Both the position numbers and the translations under genes were made by a program. Below the pieces are notes generated by a model, which ran no database searches, was not told the DNA's origin, and saw only the letters and a list, made by a program, of their open reading frames with translations. From an uncultured Lachnospiraceae bacterium (GTDB taxonomy: Bacteria; Bacillota; Clostridia; Lachnospirales; Lachnospiraceae), in contig URRW01000004.1 of NCBI GenBank assembly GCA_900550285.1, positions 40,898-104,897 on the forward strand: a DNA stretch of 64,000 nucleotides, read 5' to 3'. This document shows positions 49,475 to 58,321 of the stretch, piece after piece (position 1 is the stretch's first letter; each line of letters begins with the position of its first letter).

Positions 49475-51031
49475 ATGTACCGGATCTTAATTGCAGACGA
49501 CGAAAAAATAGAGCGGGCAGGCATCCGATTCCTGCTGGATCAGATGGGGCAGGAATTTGAGATTTTTGAAGCCGTCAACGGAAAAGAAGCGCTGGAATGG
49601 CTGGAACAAAATCAGGCGGATATTCTGATAACGGATGTAAAAATGCCTTTTGTGAACGGCATCGAGCTTTTGGAGCAGGCAACAAAGCGCTGTCCGGACA
49701 TGAAAAAAGTGATCTTTTCCGGCTACGGGGAATTTGAATACGCGCGGCAGGCGATGCGCTTCGGGGTGGAGGAATATATTTTAAAGCCCGTAGACCCGGA
49801 GGAATTTAAGCGTGTGATGGAAAAGGCCGCGGCAGATTTGGACAGCGAGAAAAGGGAGGAGAGCCGGAAGGCGGCGGAGGGCAGCTTTTTTAAGGAATAC
49901 ATCCTTAACTCGGTCGTCAACGGCGTCGGGACAGAGGAGATCGAGCGACGCGCAAAGGGCTGTTATGCACTGGATTTTCTGGATGGCTACAAAAGGCTGA
50001 TGCTTTTGGAGACGGACAGCGACTTTTTTGGGGGGCGGCAAAAGGAGCTGTGTGACGAGATCGGCAGGCGGGTCGGCAAAAAATTTGACTATCTGAACTT
50101 AAATCCCCAGCAGAGCATGCTCTTTTTTACGCAGGAGGGCGGCGACTGGAAGGAGATCGGCAGGCAGATCAACGGGCTTTTGGAAAAGGATCTGAAGGCG
50201 GGGCAAAAAAGCTATGTGGCGGTATCCTCCGGCTTAAAGGGAAAGGAACAGCTTGGAGAGCGCTGTCAGGAGCTGGAGCTTTTGATGGAAAACCGGTTTT
50301 ACGGGCTGGAAAGCCGCGTCTATATGACGGAAAACGAGGCAGAGCGGGCGCAGGACGTGCAGCTGGACGACGATACGCTCATGAAACAGATCCGGCAGGA
50401 CATCCGCACAAAGGATATTTTAAGCCTGAGGGGGCACTGCAGCCGGCTTTTCCAGAATTACGGGAAAAATACGGGATTTTCCCAGATCTATGTAAAATTT
50501 ATGTTTTCCAGCCTGTTAAAGCTTTTGTACGAGGCGATTCCCGAAAAAAGCGGGAAGGAACTGGATGATGAAATGGAGCTTTTGTATCATGCGGCAGATT
50601 TAAAGGAGATACAAAAGATCCTGGAAAAAAACATCGGGCTTTTGGAGCGCAGCGTTCAGGGCAGCGTCCCCGGCAGCCACCGGGAGGTGGAGGAGGTAAA
50701 GCGCTATATTTACGGGCACTATGGGGAGGAACTGAGCATTGAGCTTTTGGCAGAGCAGGTTTACATGGCGCCCAGCTATTTGAGCACGGTCTTTAAAAAA
50801 GAGACGGGGCAGAACCTGAGTAAATTTATCAAGGCGTGCCGGATGGAAAAGGCGCGGGAGATGCTGGAAGATACCCATGAAAAGATCGTGGGCATCAGCG
50901 AAAAGGTGGGTTATCCGAACGTTTCCTATTTTTGCCAGAGCTTTCGGGAATATTTCGGGGTAAGCCCGCAGAAGTACCGGGATATGGGGGATGGAACAGG
51001 GGAAAATGAAGAAGATCGGACATTGGCTTAA
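49475..51031 (+). CDS. AraC-type response regulator (YesN family)
   Basis: A 518-residue cytoplasmic transcription regulator. Receiver domain at residues 1-120 with the phospho-acceptor Asp in ILITDVKMPFVNG and Lys in YILKPVDPEEF; a middle region of about 280 residues; and a C-terminal AraC-type DNA-binding domain with two helix-turn-helix units (LAEQVYMAPSYLSTVFKKET; KVGYPNVSYFCQSFREYFGV). It overlaps the sensor kinase gene by 41 bases and probably controls the ABC importer genes downstream in response to an extracellular sugar. Confidence 0.92.
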   Translation: MYRILIADDEKIERAGIRFLLDQMGQEFEIFEAVNGKEALEWLEQNQADILITDVKMPFVNGIELLEQATKRCPDMKKVIFSGYGEFEYARQAMRFGVEEYILKPVDPEEFKRVMEKAAADLDSEKREESRKAAEGSFFKEYILNSVVNGVGTEEIERRAKGCYALDFLDGYKRLMLLETDSDFFGGRQKELCDEIGRRVGKKFDYLNLNPQQSMLFFTQEGGDWKEIGRQINGLLEKDLKAGQKSYVAVSSGLKGKEQLGERCQELELLMENRFYGLESRVYMTENEAERAQDVQLDDDTLMKQIRQDIRTKDILSLRGHCSRLFQNYGKNTGFSQIYVKFMFSSLLKLLYEAIPEKSGKELDDEMELLYHAADLKEIQKILEKNIGLLERSVQGSVPGSHREVEEVKRYIYGHYGEELSIELLAEQVYMAPSYLSTVFKKETGQNLSKFIKACRMEKAREMLEDTHEKIVGISEKVGYPNVSYFCQSFREYFGVSPQKYRDMGDGTGENEEDRTLA

Positions 51032-52757
51032 CGGGATAAAGCTCAGATACAAGCTGGCGCTGTTTTATGTGTGCTTCTGCTTTGTGCCGGTAATGATCCT
51101 GTTTTTGTTCAGCTTCAGCCAGATGCGGAGTGTGATCGAGGATAAGGAGGACATTAACTTAAAGTCCTATCTGTATCAGTCGGTGGCGGCGATGGACGCA
51201 AAGCTGAAGGTATACGGGAATCTGGCGGATTATATCGCCTTTGACCAGAGCCTTGCGAAAGTCTTTTCACGGGAATATGAAACGCCCTATGAGCAGTACG
51301 AGCAGGTGACTCAGGTAGTCGATCCGGTGCTGCAGTCGCTGAAATATTTTCATGACGACGTCGAAAGGATCACGGTCTATACGGATAACGGCATGGTAAA
51401 GCACGATACGACCATCGCCCCGGCGGCAGAGGCGGCAGACGAGGACTGGTATCAGGAGGCGCAGCTGGCGACGGGGCTTTCGTGGCATGTGGAGCGCAGG
51501 ACAAAGGAGGTGTGCTGCGCGCGAAGGATGCCGACGGGGCTGGAAGGGCGGCGGGCGGACGTCCTTTGCATCCGGGCAGATTATGAGGCGCTTTTTGCCC
51601 CGTATGAGCAGACGCTGAATTCCGAATACGGTATTTTTATTACGGATAAGGTGGGAGAGGTTTTGTATGAGGGAAGCCGCTTTTCGGAGGAAAACGGCGG
51701 CTACCGGCTGTCCTACCCGGAGTTTGTGGCGCAGCAGGGAAAGGGGAAGGAGTCGGCTTACAGCATGATCTGTCAGGATTCGGAGGTGACCGGCTGGAAG
51801 ATCTGGCTGTATCAGCCTGCGGACATTGCGGGGGACGCGATGCGGCCGGTGAGCGTGATGGTGGCGCTGACGGTCATTTTGTGCCTGTTTGGCGCAGTTG
51901 CGGCAAGCTTTGTGGTTTCCCGGCTGGTCAGCAGGCGGATCGAGCGGCTGACCGGGCATATGCTGGAAGTGGAAGAGGGCAATCTGGAAGAAAAGCAGGA
52001 GAGCCTGGAGCTTGCGGCAGAAAGCGAGTATGGGGATGAAATCGGCGTTTTATACAGAAGCTTTGCCAAAATGCTGGAACGGCTGCGCACCCTGATCCAG
52101 GAGGTCTATGTGGGGAAGCTAAGGCAGAAGGAGTCGGAAATGAAGGCGCTGCAGGCGCAGATCAATCCCCATTTTTTGTACAATACGCTGTCCTTGATCA
52201 ACTGGAAGGCGTTGGCGGCGGGGGAAACGGACATCAGCAAAATGACGCTGGCGATGTCCACTTTTTACAGGACTGCCTTAAACCGCGGGAAAAATACGCT
52301 GTCCGTGGAGGATGAGCTGAAAAATACGAGGGCGTATCTGGAAATCCAGAGCATGATGCACGACGGCGATTTCGATTATACGATCGACGCAGAGCCGGAA
52401 ATCCTTTCGTGCCAGTCCTTGAACCTGATCCTGCAGCCCCTTGTGGAAAACGCGATCATGCACGGCATTGAGACAAAGACCGACGGGCGCGGGCGCATTG
52501 AGATCAAGGGCTGGCTGGAGGACGGCTGCGTGCATTTTACGGTGCAGGACAACGGCGTGGGCATGGACAGGGAGACGGCGGAAAAGATGCTGACGATGGA
52601 GTCCAAAGGCTACGGCGTGCGCAATGTAAACGAGCGGATCAGGCTTTTTTACGGGGAAGCCTATGCGGTCACAGTGGAATCAAAAATCGGTGCGGGGACA
52701 AGGATGTGCATCCATTTTCCGGCATCTTCTCAAAAAAACAATATCAATCTTAAATAG
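50991..52757 (+). CDS. Sensor histidine kinase (YesM family)
   Basis: A 588-residue membrane kinase. First membrane helix about residues 20-43 (LALFYVCFCFVPVMILFLFS), an extracellular double-Cache-like sensor of about 240 residues, second helix near 285-305, HAMP linker, then the His_kinase domain with INPHFLYNTLSLINWKA and an ATPase domain (QPLVENAIMHGI; DNGVGM; GYGVRNVNERI). Partner of the upstream YesN protein. ATG 50991 overlaps the YesN gene; a second ATG at 51006 is possible, and neither has an ideal ribosome site. Confidence 0.92.
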   Translation: MEQGKMKKIGHWLNGIKLRYKLALFYVCFCFVPVMILFLFSFSQMRSVIEDKEDINLKSYLYQSVAAMDAKLKVYGNLADYIAFDQSLAKVFSREYETPYEQYEQVTQVVDPVLQSLKYFHDDVERITVYTDNGMVKHDTTIAPAAEAADEDWYQEAQLATGLSWHVERRTKEVCCARRMPTGLEGRRADVLCIRADYEALFAPYEQTLNSEYGIFITDKVGEVLYEGSRFSEENGGYRLSYPEFVAQQGKGKESAYSMICQDSEVTGWKIWLYQPADIAGDAMRPVSVMVALTVILCLFGAVAASFVVSRLVSRRIERLTGHMLEVEEGNLEEKQESLELAAESEYGDEIGVLYRSFAKMLERLRTLIQEVYVGKLRQKESEMKALQAQINPHFLYNTLSLINWKALAAGETDISKMTLAMSTFYRTALNRGKNTLSVEDELKNTRAYLEIQSMMHDGDFDYTIDAEPEILSCQSLNLILQPLVENAIMHGIETKTDGRGRIEIKGWLEDGCVHFTVQDNGVGMDRETAEKMLTMESKGYGVRNVNERIRLFYGEAYAVTVESKIGAGTRMCIHFPASSQKNNINLK

Positions 52758-52765
52758 TTGATATT
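52740..52765. repeat. Inverted repeat at the importer promoter
   Basis: AATATCAA (52740-52747) and TTGATATT (52758-52765) around a 10-base centre, overlapping the end of the kinase gene and touching the -35 box of the following promoter. It may be a regulator site or a weak stem. Confidence 0.5.
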
Positions 52766-52792
52766 TACCGGAATCCTCATAAAAACTATAAT
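52764..52792 (+). promoter_or_regulatory. Promoter of the YesMN-linked ABC operon
   Basis: TTTACC (52764-52769), 17-base spacer, TATAAT (52787-52792), 64 bases before the binding-protein gene. Confidence 0.7.
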
Positions 52793-52855
52793 AAATGCAT
52801 AAAGAAAAGCACGGAAGCATTCAAAAAGAGTGCATAGTGAATAGGAGGGAACGGT

Positions 52856-54196
52856 ATGATAATGAAAAAAGTGACAGCGATGATGCTTTCTGCAGCGATG
52901 TGCATGACGGCGCTTGCAGGCTGCGGCGGCGAAGAGGCTCCGGCAGAGAGCAAGGCGCCCGCAGACACTGCAGCCCCGGCGGCAAGTGAAGCGCCCGCAG
53001 ATACGGCGGCAGCAGAGACGCCTGCAGAGACAAAGGACGTGACCTTAAAGGTATGGGGGCCGCAGGAGGATCAGAACCCGGTGGACGGCTACGACAAGGG
53101 CATTCTGGTGGCAATGTGCGAATCCTTCGACGAAGCGCATCCCGAATGGAACATTACCTTTGAATACGGCGTATGCGGCGAGGACGTGGCAAAGGATGAG
53201 GTAACAAAGGACGTGGACGCGGCGGCGGACGTTTACATGTATGCAAACGACCAGCTCCCGATCCTTGTGGATTCCGGCGCGATCGCAGAGCTGGGCGGCA
53301 AGAATCTGGACGCGGTAAAGGCGGCAAACTCCGAATCCATGATGAACACCGTTACTTATGAGGGCGGCGTGTACGGCGTTCCCTACGCATATAACGGCTG
53401 GTTTATGTACTATGACAGCAGCAAATTTACCGCTGACGAGGTAAAGGATCTGGACGCCATGATGGCGAAGGATCTGGGCGAGGGCGTGATCAACGTCTGC
53501 TTCCCTCTGGGCAACAGCTGGTATATCCCCGCATTTTATTACGGCGTGGGAGGGACGATGTTCGGCGCTGACGGCACGGACGGCTCCTCTCCCTGTGATT
53601 TCAACGATGAAAAGGGCCTGGCGGTGACAGAGTATCTGGTAGATCTGGCTGCAAACCCGAAGTTTACCAATCAGGCAAACGAAGAGGCAGGCAAGGCGAT
53701 CTCTCTGTTTGGCGAAGGCAAACTGGGCGCGTTCTTCTCTGGCTCCTGGGATCGCGAGGCGATCGAAGAGGCGCTGGGCGAAAACTTTGCGTGCGCACAG
53801 CTTCCTTCCTTTAAGGCAGGCGATTACGAAGGTACGATGAAGTCTTATGCAGGCTCCAAGGCAGTCGGCGTAAATCCGACCTGTGAGAACATGGACGTTG
53901 CGGTTGCATTGGCAGTATATCTGGGCAGCGCAGAGTGCCAGAAGATCCGTTATGAGGTCCGCGGCGTTGTTCCGCTGGATTCCACAGGCATCGACGACGT
54001 GATGCTGAACGCGATCACGGACACCGTAAACAATACGTCCGTTGCACAGCCTCTCGTATCCGAGATGAACGGCTGGTGGACGCCCGCAGAGGCATTCGGC
54101 AAGGCGATCGTGGCAGGCGAAGTAACCCACGACAACGCGCAGGAGAAGCTGGATACGTTTGTCGGCAACGTAAACGCAGGCGGCACACTGGAGTAA
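52856..54196 (+). CDS. Sugar-binding lipoprotein (MalE type) of ABC importer
   Basis: A 446-residue extracellular solute-binding protein. Lipobox LAGC near residue 22, an Ala/Pro/Glu linker (about 25-60), then the maltose-binding-like core (VTLKVWGPQEDQNP; NITFEYGVCGEDVAKDEV; ADVYMYANDQLPILVDSGAI; VYGVPYAYNGWFMYYDSSKF) ending GNVNAGGTLE. AGGAGGG lies 6 bases before ATG 52856. It heads the importer, followed by a hairpin that may reduce expression of the permeases relative to it. Confidence 0.92.
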   Translation: MIMKKVTAMMLSAAMCMTALAGCGGEEAPAESKAPADTAAPAASEAPADTAAAETPAETKDVTLKVWGPQEDQNPVDGYDKGILVAMCESFDEAHPEWNITFEYGVCGEDVAKDEVTKDVDAAADVYMYANDQLPILVDSGAIAELGGKNLDAVKAANSESMMNTVTYEGGVYGVPYAYNGWFMYYDSSKFTADEVKDLDAMMAKDLGEGVINVCFPLGNSWYIPAFYYGVGGTMFGADGTDGSSPCDFNDEKGLAVTEYLVDLAANPKFTNQANEEAGKAISLFGEGKLGAFFSGSWDREAIEEALGENFACAQLPSFKAGDYEGTMKSYAGSKAVGVNPTCENMDVAVALAVYLGSAECQKIRYEVRGVVPLDSTGIDDVMLNAITDTVNNTSVAQPLVSEMNGWWTPAEAFGKAIVAGEVTHDNAQEKLDTFVGNVNAGGTLE

Positions 54197-54215
54197 CAGT
54201 TATCAGGCATTCGGC

Positions 54216-54249
54216 AAAAGCTCCACCGGTTTTTACAGGTGGAGCTTTT
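54216..54249 (+). other. Intercistronic hairpin after the binding-protein gene
   Basis: AAAAGCTCCACC (54216-54227) pairs with GGTGGAGCTTTT (54238-54249). A terminator-like stem with four T between binding protein and permease, as in maltose-type operons, where it protects the upstream message or gives partial termination. Confidence 0.7.
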
Positions 54250-54277
54250 GTGAAACGTGAGGGAAAGGAATAACGCC

Positions 54278-55666
54278 ATGGCTGTTTTTGGAAAAAAGAA
54301 AAAGACGCGGGAGTTTCCGGAGGTGATCCCGGTTTCCGAAGCGATCAGAAAAGGCGATATTTATACAAAAATGACCTGCCTGTTCATGGGGGCAGGCAAT
54401 CTGGCAAGAAAGCAGATCCTGCAGGGGCTTTTGTTTCTTGCAGGGGAGGTTTCCTATATCTGCTTTATGTTTTTTTACGGGATAAACGCGCTCTATGACT
54501 TTATCACGCTGGGAACCGCGACGCAGACGAAGGTGTTTAACGAGGCGACGCAGGTATACGAATATACGGCGGGCGACAATTCACAGCTGTGCCTGCTTTA
54601 CGGCGTGGTAACGATCTTTGTGACGATCGGCTTTATCCTTTTGTGGAGGGCGGCTGTCCGTTCTTCCTATATTGCGCAGAAGGCGGCAGAGGCGGGCAGG
54701 GAGCCGGAAAGCTTTTTTGCCGTTTTAAAAAGCCTGAAAAACAAACGGATGTATCAGGTCTTTTTATTTTTCCCGTTTATGGGGATCGTGCTTTTTACGG
54801 TAATGCCTCTGGTATTTATGATCCTGATGGCGTTTACCAACTATGACAGGGACCATCTGCCGCCCGGAAGCCTGTTTGACTGGGTGGGCTTTGAAAATTT
54901 CGGAAGAGTATTAAACGCGGGCGGATCTTTGGGGGAAACCTTCTGGAGCGTGCTCGGATGGACGATTATCTGGGCGATATTCGCGACGTTTTTAAACTAT
55001 ATCCTCGGCATTATCCTGGCGCTTTTGATCAACCGGGAGGGGACGAGGTTCAAAGGCTTCTGGCGCTTTATTTTCGTTTTGACGATCGCGGTGCCCCAGT
55101 TTGTATCGCTGCTTGTGGTCAATACGATGATCCAGGAGCACGGCGTCATCAACCTTCTGTTAAAAGAGCTTTTCGGCGTCGGACCGCTGCCGTTTCTGAC
55201 AAACGCCACATGGGCGCGGGTAACGGTCATTGTGATCAACCTGTGGGTCGGCATCCCGTACACGCTCATTTCCGTAACGGGCATTTTGAAAAATATCCCG
55301 TCGGAGCTTTACGAGGCGGCAAAGGTGGACGGGGCGAATGCGTTCGTGACCTTTTTTAAGATCACGATGCCCTATATGATGTTTGTCATGACGCCCCAGC
55401 TGATCGTGACCTTTACGCAGAATATCAACAACTTCAACGTGATTTTCCTGCTCACAAACGGCGCTCCCGCGTGCGATACATATTATCGGGGAACGGCGGG
55501 AAAGACGGATCTTTTGGTGACATGGCTGTATAAGCTGACGATCGACAACAAGGATTACAATCTGGGCGCGGTCATCGGCATCCTGACCTTTATCCTGATG
55601 GCGAGCCTGTCGCTTCTGACCTACAGAAGAACCGGATCTTATAAGAACGAGGAGGGATTTTCATGA
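54278..55666 (+). CDS. Maltose-type ABC transporter permease (MalF type)
   Basis: A 462-residue membrane protein, long like true MalF proteins. An N-terminal pair of helices (about 50-75 and 110-130) is followed by six helices of the channel, starting FLFFPFMGIVLFTVMPLVFM near residue 170. The EAA loop is YEAAKVDGANAFVTFFKITM. ATG 54278 is 7 bases after AAAGGAA. Its end overlaps the next permease by four bases (ATGA). No ATPase gene is present, so a shared ATPase, perhaps the one at 12246, would be needed. Confidence 0.92.
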   Translation: MAVFGKKKKTREFPEVIPVSEAIRKGDIYTKMTCLFMGAGNLARKQILQGLLFLAGEVSYICFMFFYGINALYDFITLGTATQTKVFNEATQVYEYTAGDNSQLCLLYGVVTIFVTIGFILLWRAAVRSSYIAQKAAEAGREPESFFAVLKSLKNKRMYQVFLFFPFMGIVLFTVMPLVFMILMAFTNYDRDHLPPGSLFDWVGFENFGRVLNAGGSLGETFWSVLGWTIIWAIFATFLNYILGIILALLINREGTRFKGFWRFIFVLTIAVPQFVSLLVVNTMIQEHGVINLLLKELFGVGPLPFLTNATWARVTVIVINLWVGIPYTLISVTGILKNIPSELYEAAKVDGANAFVTFFKITMPYMMFVMTPQLIVTFTQNINNFNVIFLLTNGAPACDTYYRGTAGKTDLLVTWLYKLTIDNKDYNLGAVIGILTFILMASLSLLTYRRTGSYKNEEGFS

Positions 55667-56535
55667 GTACAACGAAAAAACATTCCGCCGGCGCGAAGAA
55701 AAAAGCAACGAACGTGCTTGTGCATGCGTTTTTGACGATCCTCTCCGTGATCTGGGTATTTCCGATTTTTTGGGTGGTGCTTTTGTCCTTCCGGGAACAG
55801 AAAGGGCAGTATATCACGTCCTTTTGGCCGGAGAAATTCACGACGGCAAACTATGTGAAGCTGTTTACGGATACGGCGCTGTTTAATTTCCCGAGATGGT
55901 TTGCAAACACGCTGTTTGTGGCGGTCTGCTCCTGTATCCTGACGACCTTTTTTGTGCTGGCGATCTCCTATTGCCTGTCGAGGCTTCGGTTTAAGATCCG
56001 CAAGCCCTATATGAACGTGGCGATGATCCTCGGGATGTTCCCCGGCTTTATGGCGATGATCGCGGTATATTACATTTTGAAGGGCTTCGGGCTGACGGAA
56101 GGACCGATGATCTATCTGGCGCTGATCATGGTATATTCCGGCGGCGCGGGATTGAATTTCTATATTTCCAAAGGATTTTTTGACACGATCCCGAAGGCGC
56201 TTGACGAGGCGGCGATCGTGGACGGCGCGACGAAATGGGATATTTTTTCAAAGATCATCATGCCCCTGTCCAAGCCGATCGTCGTATACACGATCCTGCA
56301 GGCGTTCATGGCGCCGTGGCTGGATTTCATTTTCGCAAAGGTGATCGCGGGCGCGGATCCCCGTTATTATACGGTGGCGATCGGCCTGTATACGATGCTG
56401 ACAAAGGAAAATATCATGAACTGGTATGCTCCCTTTGCGGCGGGCGCGGTGTGCGTTTCGATCCCGATCGCGATCCTGTTCGTTTATCTGCAAAAGTATT
56501 ATGCGGACGGTCTGTCCGGGGCGGTAAAGGGCTGA
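55663..56535 (+). CDS. Maltose-type ABC transporter permease (MalG type)
   Basis: A 290-residue permease with about six helices (LTILSVIWVFPIFWVVLLSF first). The EAA loop is LDEAAIVDGATKWDIFSKII followed by MPLSKPI. Overlaps the MalF-type gene by four bases. With the upstream binding protein it forms a complete transport unit apart from the ATPase. Confidence 0.92.
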   Translation: MSTTKKHSAGAKKKATNVLVHAFLTILSVIWVFPIFWVVLLSFREQKGQYITSFWPEKFTTANYVKLFTDTALFNFPRWFANTLFVAVCSCILTTFFVLAISYCLSRLRFKIRKPYMNVAMILGMFPGFMAMIAVYYILKGFGLTEGPMIYLALIMVYSGGAGLNFYISKGFFDTIPKALDEAAIVDGATKWDIFSKIIMPLSKPIVVYTILQAFMAPWLDFIFAKVIAGADPRYYTVAIGLYTMLTKENIMNWYAPFAAGAVCVSIPIAILFVYLQKYYADGLSGAVKG

Positions 56536-56637
56536 AGCCGTGCCTGTCATGACGGCGCAGATGCCCTGCCCGGAATCGGAAAAAAGAAAAGGGGGAAGCT
56601 TATGACAAAAACCGCCAGCCGGAAAAAGGGGGATAAT

Positions 56638-58242
56638 ATGAAAAGAGGACGGATCAGGACAGCAGCGCTTTTGTGCGCGGCAGGGCTGGCGGGGGCGTTT
56701 TTTGCAGGCTGTACGGGAACAGAGCAGACGGCGGCAGAGCCTTCGGAGAGTGAAATAACAGAAAAAGCGGGAGAAGAAACGGCAAAGGAAGCGGCAGCGT
56801 TATCCGGCGCAGGCTGGGAGGAGGCGGCTGCAACGCCCTACGGGAAATATCCGGAGCTTGTGACCTATACGCTCGGCAAAATGACCGGGGACAACAATTC
56901 CAACATGCCCGAAGGGGACACCTATGAAAATAATGTGTATACCCGCTATTTAAGGGAGACGCTGAACATCCAGAACGAGAATGTCTTTGAGGAAAAGGAA
57001 GAGCAGTACACCACGAACGTGCAGATGGCGATCGCCGCCAGACAGCTTCCCGACGTGATGGTAGTGGAGGATCGGGAAACGCTGCAGCAGCTGGCAGAAA
57101 GCGGGATGATCGCGGATCTGGGAGACGCCTATGAAAGCTGCGCCAGCGAGGGCCTTAAGCAGATGTATGAAAGCTATGAGGCTTCGGCGCTTGAGACTGC
57201 GGTGGTGGAGGAAAAGCTCATGGCGCTGCCGGAGCCAAGCTTTGTGGACGGACCGCTGCTTTTGTGGCTGCGCCGGGACTGGATGGAAAAGCTTGGGCTT
57301 TCCGAACCGGAAAGCGCAGAGGACGTGGTGGAGATCGTGCGCGCCTTTATACGGGAGGATCCGGGCGGAAACGGGGAAGGAAATACGGTCGGGCTCGTGT
57401 GCCACTCGGATCTGACCGGGGAAAACGGCTATAATTATGAATTTCAGCTGGATCCGCTGTTTTCCGCCTTCGGCGCGTTTCCAAAGCAGTGGATCCAAAA
57501 GGAGGACGGCAGCGCGGCATACGGCTCTGTCCAGGCAGAGGCAAAGGAGGCGCTTGCATTTTTGCGGGAGCTGTACGCAGAAGGGATCCTGGATCAGAGC
57601 TTTATGCTGCGCAGCATGGGCAATATTGTAGAGCTGATCGTCGAGGGAAAGTGCGGTTCCTTTTTCGGACCGTGGTGGGCGCCCAACAATCCGCTGATGG
57701 AGGCGAGGGAAAAAAATCCGGAGGCGGTGTGGGAACCGTATCTGATCGGAGGAAAAGACGGGAAGGTGCGCTATTACGATCAGGAGGCGAGCTATAAATA
57801 TGTGGTCGTGAGCGCAGAGTTTGAGCATCCGGAGCTGGTGTTTAAAATGGCAAGCGTGATGTTTGACAAAATGCGCTATGAGGATTCGGAAAATGATGAG
57901 CTGGAAAACTACTTCCAGCTGAACGTGGATTCCACCGCAAGGCCGCTTTCCATCAACATCGACTACAGCGACGCGCTCTACCGCTGCTATGAGCAGATAA
58001 GCGCCGCCTTAAACGGGGAGTTTTCGCCGCAGAAGCTTCAGATTCTGGAGCATTCCTATTATACGAAGTGCAAAGCCTATCTGGAGCATCCGGAGACGGC
58101 GGATGCAGAGGAATGGGCGGCGTATGAGTCGCGCATTAAGGCGTGTTCCCTTATGAGCGGCGGATGGCTGGAGGTGATCAGCCCTGTTTTTTCAGGGGAA
58201 ACGATTACGCAGGAAGTGGCGTGTTCGTTGAAAAGTGCTTGA
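56638..58242 (+). CDS. Second solute-binding lipoprotein (LplA/YtcQ type), possibly C-terminally shortened
   Basis: A 534-residue extracellular binding protein. Basic N-terminus and helix end at a lipobox FFAGC, then an Ala/Glu linker; the core (TLGKMTGDNNSNMPEGDTYE, VQMAIAARQLPDVMVVEDRE, LPEPSFVDGPLLLWLRRDWM, GSFFGPWWAPNNPLME) belongs to the large LplA-like binding proteins linked to YesMN systems. The end (PVFSGETITQEVACSLKSA) stops about 40 residues before the usual family end. Two starts have good sites (56602 and 56638). It may bring another oligosaccharide to the same permeases or act as sensor partner. Confidence 0.82.
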   Translation: MKRGRIRTAALLCAAGLAGAFFAGCTGTEQTAAEPSESEITEKAGEETAKEAAALSGAGWEEAAATPYGKYPELVTYTLGKMTGDNNSNMPEGDTYENNVYTRYLRETLNIQNENVFEEKEEQYTTNVQMAIAARQLPDVMVVEDRETLQQLAESGMIADLGDAYESCASEGLKQMYESYEASALETAVVEEKLMALPEPSFVDGPLLLWLRRDWMEKLGLSEPESAEDVVEIVRAFIREDPGGNGEGNTVGLVCHSDLTGENGYNYEFQLDPLFSAFGAFPKQWIQKEDGSAAYGSVQAEAKEALAFLRELYAEGILDQSFMLRSMGNIVELIVEGKCGSFFGPWWAPNNPLMEAREKNPEAVWEPYLIGGKDGKVRYYDQEASYKYVVVSAEFEHPELVFKMASVMFDKMRYEDSENDELENYFQLNVDSTARPLSINIDYSDALYRCYEQISAALNGEFSPQKLQILEHSYYTKCKAYLEHPETADAEEWAAYESRIKACSLMSGGWLEVISPVFSGETITQEVACSLKSA

Positions 58243-58321
58243 TTTTGCCGGGGGTTTGTGCAAGAATAGAGAGCATGGAAAGAATCGTGTAAAACAGGCA
58301 TGGACGGAGGGATTGTAGCGG

